Shown here: piece by piece, positions 1-13,400 of the stretch
Position numbering within the stretch: position 1 is the first letter of the stretch
Layout: every line of letters starts with the position of its first letter
Assembly (NCBI GenBank): GCA_015227615.1
Contig: JAALGZ010000018.1
Coordinates: forward strand, 124,001-188,000
Direction: 5' to 3'
Origin: Labyrinthula sp. Ha
Lineage: Eukaryota; Sar; Bigyra; Labyrinthulida; Labyrinthulaceae
Length of the DNA stretch: 64,000 bases
Position numbers and translations under genes: made by a program
Notes under the pieces: model-generated
Told to the model about the DNA's origin: nothing
Database searches by the model: none
The model's input: only the letters and a program-made list of their open reading frames with translations

Positions 1-318
1 ATATACCACAATAAACGAGCTCTTTAGAAAACACAAGTTTTTTCACACTGATAACTAAGTACCCTTAGTACTTGAAATCTGAGAAGTGGGTACTTCGATC
101 GCTGTAAGTGCAGTTAATGGCCTGAACTTTGGTCTAAAAAACCAGCAATATGAAAAATTTAAAGAAATATCTGTATCTTTGTTATTCATTAGTTGTAACC
201 ATTTTGGATTCGTACCCCCTTGAACTTGGCTAAAATACGTTCTCTTCCCAATGCTATCATGTTTAGGTTTTTTTCTGACAATCTCTGATTTCTCATTCAA
301 AATACTTTGCCCAAAATA
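1..318. other. Upstream region of the EEP gene, no gene called
   Basis: This stretch precedes the first gene. The minus strand is open from 300 to 55 (about 80 codons) but lacks an ATG and has no family resemblance I recognise, so it could be an exon running off the left edge or chance. No promoter element stands out. Confidence 0.3.
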
Positions 319-1398
319 ATGAAAAACAAAATGAAGAAAATACGAGTAGTTTCTTATAATCTTCTCTCCCCAGCGCTATGCAGTCAAGAGAAGTTTATCA
401 AGAGTACTCCAAGTAGCCTAAAAAACTCAAATCGATTAAAAAAAATACTTGCGAAACTTAATAAAGAAATAATCTCGCACCACGACTCCAAACCCATTTT
501 TGCACTACAAGAATGCTCTCTGGATTGGGCATCAAAGCTTCATAAGTTCTTCTTAGACAACGAGTACACTTTTGTGCATAATAATTATGGTCATAAGTTT
601 AATGGTTATATGGGCGTAGCTATAGCTACTCCAAAATCCTACAAAATTCATGAAATCAGACAAAAGAGAATTTCTGAAACTGTGGAAGAGCCAGAACAAG
701 GTCAAGAAATCATTAATACAGAAGTAAGCACTAGCATTAAAGAAAAAATTCAATATTCAATATTGCCTTTTATATTTAATTTGATCATTCTTTTCTTGGG
801 AAGATTGAATATAAACTATAAATTCTCAGTTCTAAGAGAGGAAAGCGATTACCAGATGGCTACAAGACGATTCAATATAGCAACTAGTTTGCTTCTCAGT
901 GAGGCAAGCAATGAAAACCCGAGTTTTTGGATCTCGACCTATCATATGCCGTGCCTATTTAAGCGGCCAAATGTCATGAGGTTGCATTTAGAAGGGTTGG
1001 CCAACTATGTAGAAGAACTTTCAAGAAAGAAGAAAGTGCCTCATATATTACTTGGAGACTTTAATATGCAGCCTGATTCAGAGTTGTATAAGGATTTTAC
1101 CAGGGATGATTTCGTTAGTGCCTATAAGGTGTTTGCAGGAAAAGAACCAGAGGTTACTAACTATGCTGTTTCCGTATTTAAGGCGAAAAGAAAAGATGAA
1201 GAAGATGAGGTAAATGAATTTATTGGAACTTTGGATTACATTTTCTTGTCGCCTTTTGGTGGTAAGAGATTTGAAGTTGAGGATTGTGTCAGCCTGCCTT
1301 CAATTATAGAAGTACAGGAACAAGCTGCTTCATTTCCAAGTGATAAAGAACCAAGCGACCACTTGCTAATTGGATGTACTCTTACTCTATTGAACTAG
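319..1398 (+). CDS. Endonuclease/exonuclease/phosphatase (EEP) superfamily protein
   Basis: The product is a 359-residue enzyme of the DNase I-like EEP fold, the Mg-dependent phosphoesterase superfamily that includes CCR4/nocturnin/Angel deadenylases, sphingomyelinases and AP endonucleases. The family landmarks are in order: VVSYN near residue 14, FALQEC with the metal-binding Glu at about 65, YHMPC in the middle, LLGDFNMQP, TLDYIFLSP and a terminal PSDHLL. The motif YHMPC followed by RPNVMRLH is typical of a protist/plant subgroup of uncertain substrate. I use the first ATG (319); the frame is open a few codons upstream, but only from a TTG. An oddity is a hydrophobic insert around residues 147-170 (ILPFIFNLIILFLG) between the catalytic halves, which could be a membrane-associating loop. 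It converges on clathrin heavy chain with 176 bp between stops; an AATAAA lies at 1514. Superfamily sure, substrate unknown. Confidence 0.85.
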   Translation: MKNKMKKIRVVSYNLLSPALCSQEKFIKSTPSSLKNSNRLKKILAKLNKEIISHHDSKPIFALQECSLDWASKLHKFFLDNEYTFVHNNYGHKFNGYMGVAIATPKSYKIHEIRQKRISETVEEPEQGQEIINTEVSTSIKEKIQYSILPFIFNLIILFLGRLNINYKFSVLREESDYQMATRRFNIATSLLLSEASNENPSFWISTYHMPCLFKRPNVMRLHLEGLANYVEELSRKKKVPHILLGDFNMQPDSELYKDFTRDDFVSAYKVFAGKEPEVTNYAVSVFKAKRKDEEDEVNEFIGTLDYIFLSPFGGKRFEVEDCVSLPSIIEVQEQAASFPSDKEPSDHLLIGCTLTLLN

Positions 1399-1574
1399 TT
1401 TCTTTCTTTTTTGTTGGTCCCAGTTCGTAGGGGAAGATCTTCGGTTTTTCTACCATTCAAAATATAAGTTCAAAGTAACACTTAATTCACGTGTCAGGTA
1501 CTTGTAAATTTCGAATAAAGCCTAATACGCGAGTAACGAGAACCTGCTTTAGCATTTAAGCGGCTGTTAAAACA

Positions 1575-4500
1575 CTAAAGACCATTAAAAGAACTATTCG
1601 CAAGCATCGGGTTTCCGCTTAGCCCATTATTTCTCATTGTTGCCTGCCTTTCTTTCTCTCTCTCCTCGTTCCTCTCACCCTCAAGTTTAGTCAATCGTTC
1701 CTCTAAACTCTGAATATGTTTTCTGTCTTTATGAAGTTGTTGAATCATAAATGGAGTTGTTAAATTGGTCCAACCTTTACTCCATCCAAGTTCGAGAGCG
1801 ATATCAGGCGCAATAATATGGCTGCAAGAAACTAAGAGCGCAGCGAAATAGCGTTCTTTCCCTTTAGAAGCGAACTTTCGCAGCAAATCCTCACAAATGA
1901 GCTCGTCGTTACTGTTTCGTGCAAAGATTAGGCATTCATCAAACCTGTCGTCTTTTTCACAAATTTCCATTCCTTCCGAATATTTTTTTAAGCCCATAAA
2001 AATTTTGGCCGAAAGCTGCCTAAAGTTTATATTGTCACTTTCACGTAATCTCCTTGCAAGCTTTAAGTGATCAAAGTTTGTGTGCTTATCTATACTTTCA
2101 CGTAGCAGTTCCCAGCTCCCTTCCTCAATGTAAAGATCATTAACTGCTTCATTGACAGCACTCATATCGTACGAAAAACTAATTTCATAATCCTTCTGAT
2201 ACTTTTTTAGGTTTGCCTTTTGCTTTGCTTTAGATTCAGTTTCGAATCTTAAGTTTTCAATCTGGAGCTGTACAAGAAATTCTCTGGCCAAAACAAGTTT
2301 CCCAACTGCGGACAAAGTCTTTATCACGCGACTGCAATCTAGCTTGACAGGTTTACTTTCTCGTCCTTTAGTTCTTTGAGAATGGATAGAGTCAAGCAAT
2401 TGCGATACAGAAGTTGGAAACAACTTCACGAATAGATCCAACAGTCTATAGTAAACGCTTTCTTGTCTAATGACAGTGGATTCCGATTGAGACAGAATGA
2501 TACCATAAACAGTCTCTTTGGGATCTGCAAAGAACTGTGTGTGGGAGAGAAGAACACTAAGTGCTGATTCTAGTTCCCCCATGATCCGGTAGAGTTCCGC
2601 AACCTCCTCATACTTTAGCAAACTCTGCGAAATTCTAACAAACTTTGTTGAGTTTATTTTCTTTCCCTGGCGACGAACAAAATCAATCAAGACGTTCTTT
2701 TTCAAATCAAGAAAATCTGAATATTTGGCATAAAGAATGGCCAACATGGTAAAGGTATTATTGTGGGCATTTTCAACATTAACCCCGCTCTCCAGTAACC
2801 ATACTACCTCCTTAAAGAAGCCCTTTTGCTCATACAACGAAACCACGTCATCCAAATATACTGGGTTGGCAATTATATTCAGCCCAGCGATATTAGCCAG
2901 CTCAACCTCATTATTATCCAAACAACCAATATTGACTAGCTTCCATGTTTCCACATCGTTTGCTTTTTTCGCTGCATCGACCGCTTTAGTAAACCTTTTT
3001 AGCTTTAAATAGCAGAGGGATAGCATCTTATGGTTGCTGTCATTAGAGAACAATATTATACAAGTTTCCAGATCTTTTTGGGAAGCTTGAGGTTCGTTAT
3101 ATATCTCTTGTGCAATCTTTCCTACCTCTGCCAGATTCGGTGTTAGCAGAAATTGTTCGAGCTGTTTCATTTGCCCTAGTTTGCAATACGCATAAACCAG
3201 TGTAGTATCTATTAGCTTCTCTTTCTGTTTCTTTCTAGCCATCTGCAAGAATTCAACCAACACAGCATACACTTCTTCTTGGTTCAATTCTTTAGTGGAA
3301 GTAATAAGAGGGGCAAAATGAGCTGGATTTGCCGCTTCTATGTAATAAGTAAGGGCTTCTTTGATCTCACCTTTTTGATGTAAATGTCTTGCCAATACGG
3401 ACAGCACATCCTTTTTCTCCTGCCTTCTCTCTAAGTCATTGTCAAAGGTATTACCGATAAAATTCAAGCTTTTTGCGAAATCCACTGCTCTTTCCACGTC
3501 ATTTAAATAGTCAATAATGACTTCCATTGCTTTGACATTTAAATTCTTGTTAATGTATATTTCCAAAGCCTCTTCAGTAAGAGGTTCAGCTTGATTAAGA
3601 CATGCTTCAGCAATATTTTCGCCATCGTAGGTTTTCAACACCTTGATATAGTACATTACCTTCTCTCTTCTTGTTTTGACGGCTGTCAAAAGAAGCAGGT
3701 TTTCTAGGGACGAGGTTGTAAAGGTCGAGTCTGGTTGAAGAATCAACTTATCTAAAAGATCAATCAACTCGTTAGGCATGTCCGCCTTCATGAATGATTT
3801 CAAACATACAGTAACTTTTCCTTGGTCTTTGGTTTGCGGCAGCCCATAGTTCACTACGGTATCAATAATCTTCTTTTTCTCCGCCTCTGTTAACTTCAGG
3901 GTGGCTGCACCGCCTGTAGAAACGCTCTCTGATGAGTTCTCATTATACGTAACTATCATATCCCACAACTCTGTACTTTGCCGGTCGATGCAGTATAAGC
4001 TCAACTCTTTATACAGTTCATTCTGGACAGAAACATTTACCAACTCAACATCGCAATCACCGTTACTTTTAGCATAACAAATAAACGCCAAAGAAGGGTC
4101 AAAGTTCTCGCAAAACTTCCCCACAACTTTATGCTCATAATATGAGTCTGTCTCCAAAAATTCCTTGGCACCAGAGTTAGTAAGTATTTTGAGTTTTGCC
4201 AATGCATTGTGCACAACTATATCTGTACTCTTTTCAACTGTAATTTTTTCTTCAAGAATATCTTTTATTAGGTACAACTTATTTCGTTTCTCAAGAGATT
4301 CGACCAAGTCTTCATAATCAACATTTGCCCGTACAGAGTCGTAATTTAGAACTGTTTTCACGAGTTTCTCCGGACAATCCAGATCAATGAGCTTTGCCAC
4401 TACCTGGCTAGCTCTTCCTGGGTTCACTTTTTCCACATAAATCTCCAAATGTCGGATAAAATCATTATTCACCAAATACGTGGTCAACTCATCAACAAAC

Positions 4501-7066
4501 CCGAAGCGGTCACATAAATGTATAAAGGGACGAGGGTCACTAAACTTTTCAATAAGGAAAAAGTTTTTCAATTGGTCTCTTATGGGATCAACAAATTCGT
4601 TTTCTTTGATGATCTTTGCAACAACTTCATACTGTTCCAGCGTACAGGCAGACTCAATCATTTTGTATACGATTTCTGGACTAGGGGCAGAGGTGAGAAG
4701 ATTACTAGTAAGAAAATATATGCCTTCAGTAGAGCCGTGTTTTTCGAGCAACTCAATGACATCTGGCATATTTAAACTAGATGAGTGCTCTGTTCCAACA
4801 GCTACAAACAATCTAATGCATCCTTGATTTTTAGTTTCGCGGTAAGTTTCCATTATGAGACCTAGCATCTCCATCATATGTGCTTCTGTAAGTTTATTGA
4901 AGTAGTTAACAATAAAGTCCTCATCTGGCTTGGTAACATCTTTTTCCTGTTGCATCGAGTATAAGCTGTTCAAATATTTTGGGAAACATTTTCTGACATC
5001 ATTTATCTCCTCATGTAACTGCAGAGCTCTTTTAAAGTTGCCAGACTTCTCCAAAAGTGCACCAATATAAGACCTATCAAAATGATGGAACATTTCATTA
5101 TTAAAAACAGCGTCTGCAACTGTATCATTCTTACTCGTTATGATCATTTCCAATAGTTTAGTTTGTAGTTTAGCATCCTCTGCTTTATCATCCTTTAATA
5201 CTGCAAGAAGAAACGCTGTTGATTCTTGAGCGAGGTTATGACTGATAAGAATGTCTGCTGCAACTTCTTTTTTCAATAAAGGAGGCGTAGCCAACACTAG
5301 TGACTTTGCAAAATCACCTATGCCTCCGGAGTTTTGTTTCGCTAAGGTACGAAGTATACTTGGGAAATCGACGGTGAAGCCAACTTTTTCACAATAAGGG
5401 ACAATCTTATCAAACTGTCCAACTTTAACAAGAGTTTTAATAACACTTTCATGAGCCTCAGACTTGAGAAAAATCTTTAAACAAAGTTGATACAATTCGC
5501 GACTATCTCCGTGAGTAGAGTTGTAACTCAAAATTTGTTCACCAAGTTCTTCCGAAAAATATAGTTTGTCTTCGCCAATAAGTTTCTCCAATGTCTGAGT
5601 ATTACCCTGCGCTAGAATAAGCCTGCACAGTTCCACTGACTCTACTTTATTCAAAGGACCTTTTTCAAGTATTACCTTAAAATACTGCAATAAAAAATTT
5701 CCTTGCAACCCTTTAAATTTCTGAATGGTTTCGTTAGTTCTTAGCATGCCATTTGGCGAACTAGCAGCAACCTTTGCAGCACTTGCATAATCTTGTGATA
5801 ACAGAAAATTATTATACTGCTGCATAACAAGATCTTCAGCTCCTGGCAAATTTAATCTTGAACATAAACTAAGGGCAAGCTCAGTTTCATTTTTTCGCAG
5901 TAAGAAAGGAACAAGCGCCCCACCATCTACTCCTGCGGAGATCATTTGACCTTTTTTTACAGTCAAACCAACAAAATCTGTTCCACTTTTTGAGATGGTA
6001 GTTGCAAATATTGTATCTGCCGTAATTTGGGCACCACAAACTTGCTTACCTGTATATATATCGAATAAAAAAAGGAATCCCTTTCTTGTTATAGTATAAA
6101 CAAGTCCTTTATCGTTGGCAATAACCATGGAAACTGCAAAATCAGCCAGATCTTGTGCTCCACTTGGATAGACAATAGGTTGTGGGGGCAGTTTAAATAC
6201 GCCAGCAGGGTCATCACGATCCCTTCCAACCTATATACAATTACAATAAATTCTTTAAAGTACCTCCATAATGAAGAGTTTTGATTCCTCACCTGGTTTC
6301 TTCTGAATGAAACTGATCACATTTCTTTCTACGCTGTCCCCATCTAATAATAAAAATATGGCAATAGCAATACCCTTTGTTATTTTAGCAAAATTACCTG
6401 CATGACCTTCGAGTGACTGTGAAACTGATTTGGCCACAGAGTACAACTGCATGTTCCCGTTTACGCTTCCAGGAGTATCACCTTTTGATATACCTACAAG
6501 TAGACACCATCTCTCATCATAACTTACTTTATAGTTAATTATTTGACTACTTGATAATTTCTCGTGCCTCTTGAACGCCTCTTGTAAATCTGATAAGTCC
6601 TCACTAACTTTCCAATGGAAAACTCGCTCTTTTGTTACTATACCAATAAGATTATTACGGCACCAAGTCCAATAAACAATAGAATCTGATTCAGATATGG
6701 AGAGTTTAACAGATGCAATCTTCTTTCGTGCAAATGGATCGAAAATTTGCAAGGCCAATCCACCACGTAACGCCAGCCAAGGTTTTGAAGGGTTCATTAT
6801 GGCACCATCTCCAGCCGTTGGAAACTTTTCAACTTTTCCACTACTTGTATTAAGCAACTTAAGAATATTCTTTTCATCTTCCTTCTCCTTTACGCAGATA
6901 TATTCTTCGCTTTCCATTGTGCAGAAGCCAAAGCGTACGTTTTCTGCAGATATTCCTTGTTGAGCAAGCTAAAAGTTAAGATAGGCACAAAAATCGTTTG
7001 GTTAAGCATTAGAAACAAAGAATATACGTTTAGCTTTGTTTGAATCAGTAAAGGAGCTCCAGACAT
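1575..7066 (-). CDS. CLTC: Clathrin heavy chain (three exons)
   Basis: This is the heavy chain of the clathrin triskelion, which coats endocytic and trans-Golgi vesicles. I assemble it as exons 7066-7028, 6968-6264 and 6230-1575, giving about 1,799 residues against roughly 1,675 in animals. Introns are 59 nt (6969-7027) and 33 nt (6231-6263), both GT-AG, and phase 0 at each junction. The first exon encodes MSGAPLLIQTKLN; the second starts LAQQGISAENVRFGF and continues MESEEYICVKEK, IMNPSKPWLAL, LQIFDPFARKK and QIINYKVSYD, which follow the seven-bladed N-terminal propeller of animal CHC almost motif for motif. Exon 3 continues with the linker (LRTNETIQKFK) and the alpha-zigzag clathrin repeats (HNALAKLKIL, VVGKFCENFDPSLAFICY, EALTYYIEAANPAHF, LQMARKKQKEK), then the leg and a charged C-terminus. 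Extra length comes from small insertions in the repeats. The QLMLTAGP-type tail of animal clathrin is absent. Confidence 0.97.
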
Positions 7067-7148
7067 TGTTTGATTTGGTTTGATCTTTTTCGAAAGGTTT
7101 TTACTTTGTCAAGGACACTTTTCCTTGGATTAATCGCCCAAAATGTGT

Positions 7149-7160
7149 GGCCACATGGCC
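7149..7160. promoter_or_regulatory. GGCCACATGGCC palindrome upstream of clathrin
   Basis: A near-perfect palindrome GGCCACATGGCC lies 83 bp upstream of the clathrin start codon and 39 bp outside the neighbouring MITE. The same core (GGCCATATGGCC) lies in the ARL3/GIY-YIG divergent promoter, and GGCCACATGGCC also occurs inside a MITE copy at 53594. A transcription factor site is an inference from position and symmetry only. Confidence 0.35.
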
Positions 7161-7199
7161 TTTATTTTTCATCGCGAGTAGTCTTCGATGGTATATTAC

Positions 7200-7435
7200 T
7201 ATGGGTGAGATTTGATTTACTGATAATTTATCAATAAGAAATTTCACCATACTTTTCTTATTGATTGACTCTGATAGTTCCCAAACCATCTTGCTTAAAC
7301 ATTGATAATCAGTTGTTAATCAAAATAAAATTACAATCATTTGATAACAATCAAAATCCAAATTCTCTTGTTGATAATCAGAAGCAAAATGATTATCAAA
7401 TAATTATTTAGAATTTTTATAAAATCCCATCCCTA
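7200..7435. mobile_element. MITE, family 1, copy 1 (~236 bp)
   Basis: The element is bounded by inverted ends: TATGGGTGAGATTTGAT on the left and, read from the right, TAGGGATGGGATTTTAT. Its interior is built almost entirely from permutations of TTGATAATCA, so it can fold on itself. Reverse-complemented, its right half aligns with the copy at 22848 through the block GGTTTGGGAACTATCAGAG. It has no open frame of its own. Flanking TA could be the target duplication or part of the terminus. Four copies of this family are in the window. The lack of coding capacity, TIRs and compact size fit a non-autonomous Tc1/mariner-like MITE; the superfamily is an inference from the TA flank. Confidence 0.7.
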
Positions 7436-10400
7436 ATGCTGTGCAACTATTTCAGATTTTTGTGGCATTTAACCAATTAACTAATTTATTAACATATAGC
7501 TATTAAACTACTTAAGTAAATGCAAAGATTCCATATAGTATATATTGGGAGTTAAAGTCTCAAGAACATAGAACAATTATATCACTTGGAAAAAAAATAA
7601 CAGCAATACATCGAAAAAACTGAAAAGCAAGAAAGAGGGACCGCAACGAAAGCAACAGCTATCAACCATCTTAAAGGTTACAATTGGTGATATGAACACA
7701 CCTCCGAACCTCTTCACGCGTTCAAATCGCTAGAGCGTACAGATGAAGCAGAAAAACTTACAGCAAGTTAAGGGTTAAAGTTCATGTGTATCAGTACAGT
7801 CTAAACTACTTATTTTATCAGTTAGTTGAAATGGTCAACACTTAAGTCTAGATCGTAAAGAACTAGATAGCTCTATGGGAAACTTAGGCATTTCGAAAAG
7901 GGTTTCCAGCGTTAATTTCATTGCTTTCCCATACTTGGTGCGAGTTACTCTGCCAAGAATACTGTATTACCTTCATCAAGGTTAATAAATCATATTGTTT
8001 CCGTCAACTTCGTGTCAGCTGTTAAACTGAATAGCTGTTTGCTCGAACTTACAGTTATTGTTCTAGGAAGTTTTTCCGTTAAAATATTGGGACTACACAT
8101 ACTCAAACTCGTCCAAATTAGTTTCTAGAAAATTTCAAGATCTCAAAAAACGCATTCTCGAGAAGTAATATAGGAATCTGTGTGATAATTTTGGAGATTG
8201 GCCCCTTACTCTCTGCTAAGATTGACCGCAAAGTCTGAGGGGTCTTCATTTAAGGCTTTCAGAGTTTGAAAGATTATGATGCATAGAAATACTATTGAAC
8301 ATTTTGAAGTTAGCCCTTTGAAGGTACTGCTGTCAAAGTGAAGCACCAGAAACGGGGAGTGCCAAAGACAAATCTCAGAGGAAATACGGGCCATGTCTCA
8401 TTGGGATCATCAAAATCCCTCATTTGACGAAAATAGAGCATTCTAAGATCACTCATGCTTCCAGTAAATATAGCCGCACTCGATTAGAATACACATGAGT
8501 GGGAAGCACAAATTTTACGTCCTACATATGGTAGACCAGCCGTTTATTATAATTAGGCATAGCATTTAATCTCCGAGAATATTTGACTAGGTAAGTACTA
8601 AGCCGAATATTTGGCCATAACCATTGTGTTAGAATATTTGGGCAGCTCTAATGGCTCTACAACTAATTTGTAGTCGCTAATAAAGGGTATAAGGAGATCT
8701 TGAGGATATTTGAACAAGTTTTACACATATATAAGATAGATTTCTCTTTTTTCACACCATATTTTCTAACATGCGAGATTCATGTAACTGTTACATCTCT
8801 CGAACTATTCTACAGTTTCCAACGTGATAAAATTTACTATATCCCAGTTCTCTGGAGTTTGACCCTTATTAGGTTTTCTACATAAAACGAAGTACAGAGT
8901 TAAATATATCCATAATTTGATAACTAACAACTTCTTACTCAGTTGCTTTGGAAACAAAGTTATTTTGAGTAATCAAGAAGTAAGAACCACAGAAAAAAGT
9001 TTTAATTTGAATTGCCGATTCTCTCGGGAAATAAAGTTCAAAGCTCTGCTTCTTTATTGCCATGGTTCATCCCTACCTAGTTCAAAATCACTCGTAGCCT
9101 TCGCTCTCGGTAGGTTGCTTGGTGATTACCTTAATGACTTGCTATTTACATAGAGAAATCACACAAAAGGAGAAGTTGACTCGTTTAGAAAAGCAAGGAT
9201 TATCCATGAACTCTGTGACGTCTAAATAAAAAAAATAATCCTGGATTAAAATCTAGGTTGATTATGAAATTTAAGAGTGTCGTAGTGGCAACACCAAAGA
9301 TCTTACGGATATTGATAAGCTCACAGGAAGACAATAGTTTTTTGAAACTAGCCTCAGATTGAAAGCTAACATTCTAGTAATTAAATGCAAGGGATGCTCA
9401 GCTAAGTCGCATGAAGTATATTCCAAGGCAAACAAGCGCCAATCAAACTGTAACTAATTTTATTATGCTTCAATATCATTCTTTACATTCAGATTAGAAA
9501 TCTAATGGTTTGATGTCATTTAAAATCCAATAGATCTATGCTTGTATCCAAATTCATTTTGTCAACAAAAAAATAGCGGAAAGAAGTAACAATTAGTTAC
9601 CTCAGTTGCATCAATAACTTTATAGTATATGGTTTAATTACAATGGAGTAACAAACTTAAATACTTAATCCGAGCCTGTGCCCTTTTCAGTATATGTGTT
9701 GCATTTAGATAATTCCGGGTGTTGGCAGATGTTATGACACATGAAACCTTCCCATATAGTATGTAAGTATTCACTACATGTGGCAATACTTATTCCCAGT
9801 TTATAGTCAATTTCGTAAGCATTTCTTCTTGGTCCCTGGGGTTGAGATCATTTTTAGATATGGCTAGGTAAAAAATATTTGTTTACCGAAACTTTATCTT
9901 TTCTGGGCTTTCCCATTCTAACATCTTAATTGATATATCTTAAATGAAAATTTGATATTTTTTCTGATATTTACTTTTCGTATTCTCTAAATAGTATTGA
10001 GAAAGGAATGTCCTATGGGAATAAGAAGTTGAAGAAAGTGGTATCATTTTTCACACACCTTGTCGAGATTAGCGACACAAAACATATTTTTCGAAATAAA
10101 TTGCGGATGGTACCACATCTGTTGTCTCGGTTAAAGTTGGGTATTATAGTGCTATTCCAATCTGTTGAAATATATTATTTGCCCCCGCAAAATACAGAAT
10201 ATTGTTTCTAGCATAAGAAACAAAGGCAAAGACTACGATAGTCTTGTTGTTAGCTCTTTGAATTGTTTAATGATTAAACATAAATAATGATATTTTCGAG
10301 ACAAAATTTCTTGATGAAACAAAATATGAGGTGGAATCTCCGATTATATTTCAAAATATTTTAGAAGAATCTCATTTCATATATGTATATATATATATAT

Positions 10401-13400
10401 TTGTATATCTTTTTTCCCTTCTTTAATATCAATTTCTAATTAGCTGTTCGGAATATTCATTTGCCCAAAAACTTGTCTTCTGGATTATGCTCTCTTTTGA
10501 AATTACAATATGTGCATATATTTTAAATCTCTCTTTAGCTTCTTGTGTTACTACCTATCTAGTATTGAGCGGGTTTTGCATTAGCATGCCCAATAATCAA
10601 ATTTTCTAAACAAAAATTCTCATTATATAAAATTTCAATAACATTTTAGTACTTGAGAAACCCAAAATAACTCTTCGGAGTGGATAGAAGTTGTTAACTT
10701 ATTCAGAGAAGAAACGGTTACATATTTTATGTTATATGTCACTCAACCATGTTTCTTGCTCAAGGACAAGAAACTTTCGCCTCTGTGAGATCTCGGTTGT
10801 AATGGAAGTGTTTGATTAACTATACTTGGTAAGAAAAGTGTAAGTCTTACTGAAGATTTAACTAAAGTTATATATCATCCTTATAATGCTTTCTTCAACT
10901 TCGACGGTGGTGGTTTTTAAGGGCGTAGTAACACCCAGCCATTTACGCGAAGGAAAGTTTATTAAGGTAAGAGTTTTATTTGCTTCTTCCATATTTTGTG
11001 TCAAATTGCGGTAAAAATAGATTTTTTGAAACAATTATTGTCTTACATTTGTTCAAAACAACTATGTGTTTGAATACTTCAAAATAATGACAATAACCTC
11101 ATAAAAGATGATGTATATGCAAAGATATCACCGGAAAAAGGCTTTTAAGTACTCAGTTCTCCCCTAAAATATTGATCCAAAATTATCAAGAAAGGGGGAA
11201 AAGTTTTAAACTATCTGCTTAGGTAACGAAGACTGGAATTCTCTTAAAATACCATTCATGAGATTGTTCGTATTTACTTTGGCATCTCAAATATTATATT
11301 CCTAAAATTCAAGCCACACAAAGTCTCTGTCAATTATAGTGATATAAGCTATGCCTTAGGAAGGAACGTGGGAAAAGAATTCATTATAACCAACTATATG
11401 GTATATGTCTGATAGATCTTAATCAGATTGTTGCTAACGAATATTTATAAAGAACACCTTCAAAGAATAAGTTTTCTCAGACTTTGGTTAGACTTATGTT
11501 AAAGGTCTAGACTTAGAGAATAAACCAACAAGATACCCCATCCAAGAGTAACAATCCATTAAATACGTATCAAGACGAATATTTACTTTGCAAGTACGAC
11601 ATAAGAACTGTTCGGACAGAGATGATTCTTTTACATTAAGAAGAAATATCTGGATTGAAATTGATAACGGTAAAACTACTACTAAATCATCGCTAAATGG
11701 TCCAAACATATTAATATTGTCACAAACTATTGACATAAAACCGTTTAAATCTAATAGTGAAACGTAGAGTTACAAGGCCTAGACATTGGGTCTTTATGCT
11801 TCTAGAATCTAAAACCTGCAGACACATAAAAGTGAAAAAAATATCAAATCATTCCTTACCTTGAGAAAAATATAGCCGCTTTGTTTTTCAGGGGCAACAC
11901 ACTCAAGTTGCGACATCTGAAACATAGAAGTCGCATTATTAACCAATATACCATCTACATAGAGCGACATTGTATATATATTCCCCAGCATCAAGATAAT
12001 GGAATAATAACTTCAAATCTAAGTTAGTATATGAAGTTTATCTACCGTTAGCAACGAAGGGTTTCGAAGAAGATTCTTATATTTTATGGTATATAAAAAA
12101 TATTATTAATTTATCTAAGGCTTGGTACAGAGAATAATATGTGTATATATAACTTATCTTTATATCTATCCAATCTTAACTACTACAGTTAGAACATGGT
12201 AATGAGAGGTATTTACAAACGAAATTATTTCTAACACTAAGTAAAAGGTCGTTTTAACATCAGGTTGCAAGATTATTTAAAGTAACAGTGAATAGAAAAC
12301 AAACCATAAAAATTAATGATGGTCAATAGAAAAGCTAGTGATTTTTTTCATGGATTCATAGGGAAAACAAAGGTATAGCACTCAGAAAATTGAGTACTTA
12401 CCATTGATTCAGTACAAAAATTAAAAAGGTTCAAAGAATATACTCACAAAAAAACTAATATTATCGAGAGTATTGATAAATTGGAGAGAAACTGATGACC
12501 TAAAATTATATTTGTCTTAGCAAACAAACATCAAAATTTAATAGTATAAATATATTATTTGATAAATGTAGAAAAGAGTTTGTGTTTATATATTTTTTGC
12601 TTTAATTCAACAAATATTTAAACGCTAGCGTTGTAACCGTTAAATTATTACAATAGAATATGCTATTTTAACTAGGGAATATTAGTATGAAGTGCAGGGA
12701 CTTTGCATCCATTCACTAGTGCAAAATATTATATAGTATTAAGCGAAAGAATAGGGACTATCCTTGCAAATTTTCTTAGAATATCCTTCCAAAGTTTTAT
12801 AATACATTATTTTTGGTACTCATAGATGCGGTATTTCATTCTTTAGAATAACCTGAGCCCAACAAAATCCATTATGTATATATGACCAGAAGTAACCTTG
12901 GATATTCATATCTCGCAAAACCTCGAAGGAATTAAAATTGACCACAACTTAAAGAGATTCCTTTATTCCTTTATTTATTTTTCCTTTCAAAGTCTCTTAC
13001 AACATTCAACTCATAATTATAGGTATATTTCGTACTGGACAATTATATAAACTCATGAATAAATTACCCGAAGTTTGAAGCAGTAATAGCCTAAGAATAA
13101 TACATTTTTTTAATAAACATGTTTTTATAGTAGAAATACCTGGTGTTGAATTATGGAACGGGCTTTATCACAAGAAAATAAACATACTGTGAAATATGGA
13201 GAGTTAAAATTTGGTTGATTTGTTGAAAACCCCGCTGAAAATATTCTAATTATTTTATTGTTATGGAAGAAAAATAATACATTAACATAAATAAATTATT
13301 GAGTAATGTGTCTGTAACAATATGATATGTATATTTATTGAATATATCAAGAATCAGTTGATTATTCTCTTACGTTCAATTATCGGGAAAATACTTAATG

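Noticed and set aside
2737-4827. Plus-strand open frames within 2737-4827
   Set aside because: They are antisense to the securely identified clathrin heavy chain and show no family resemblance.
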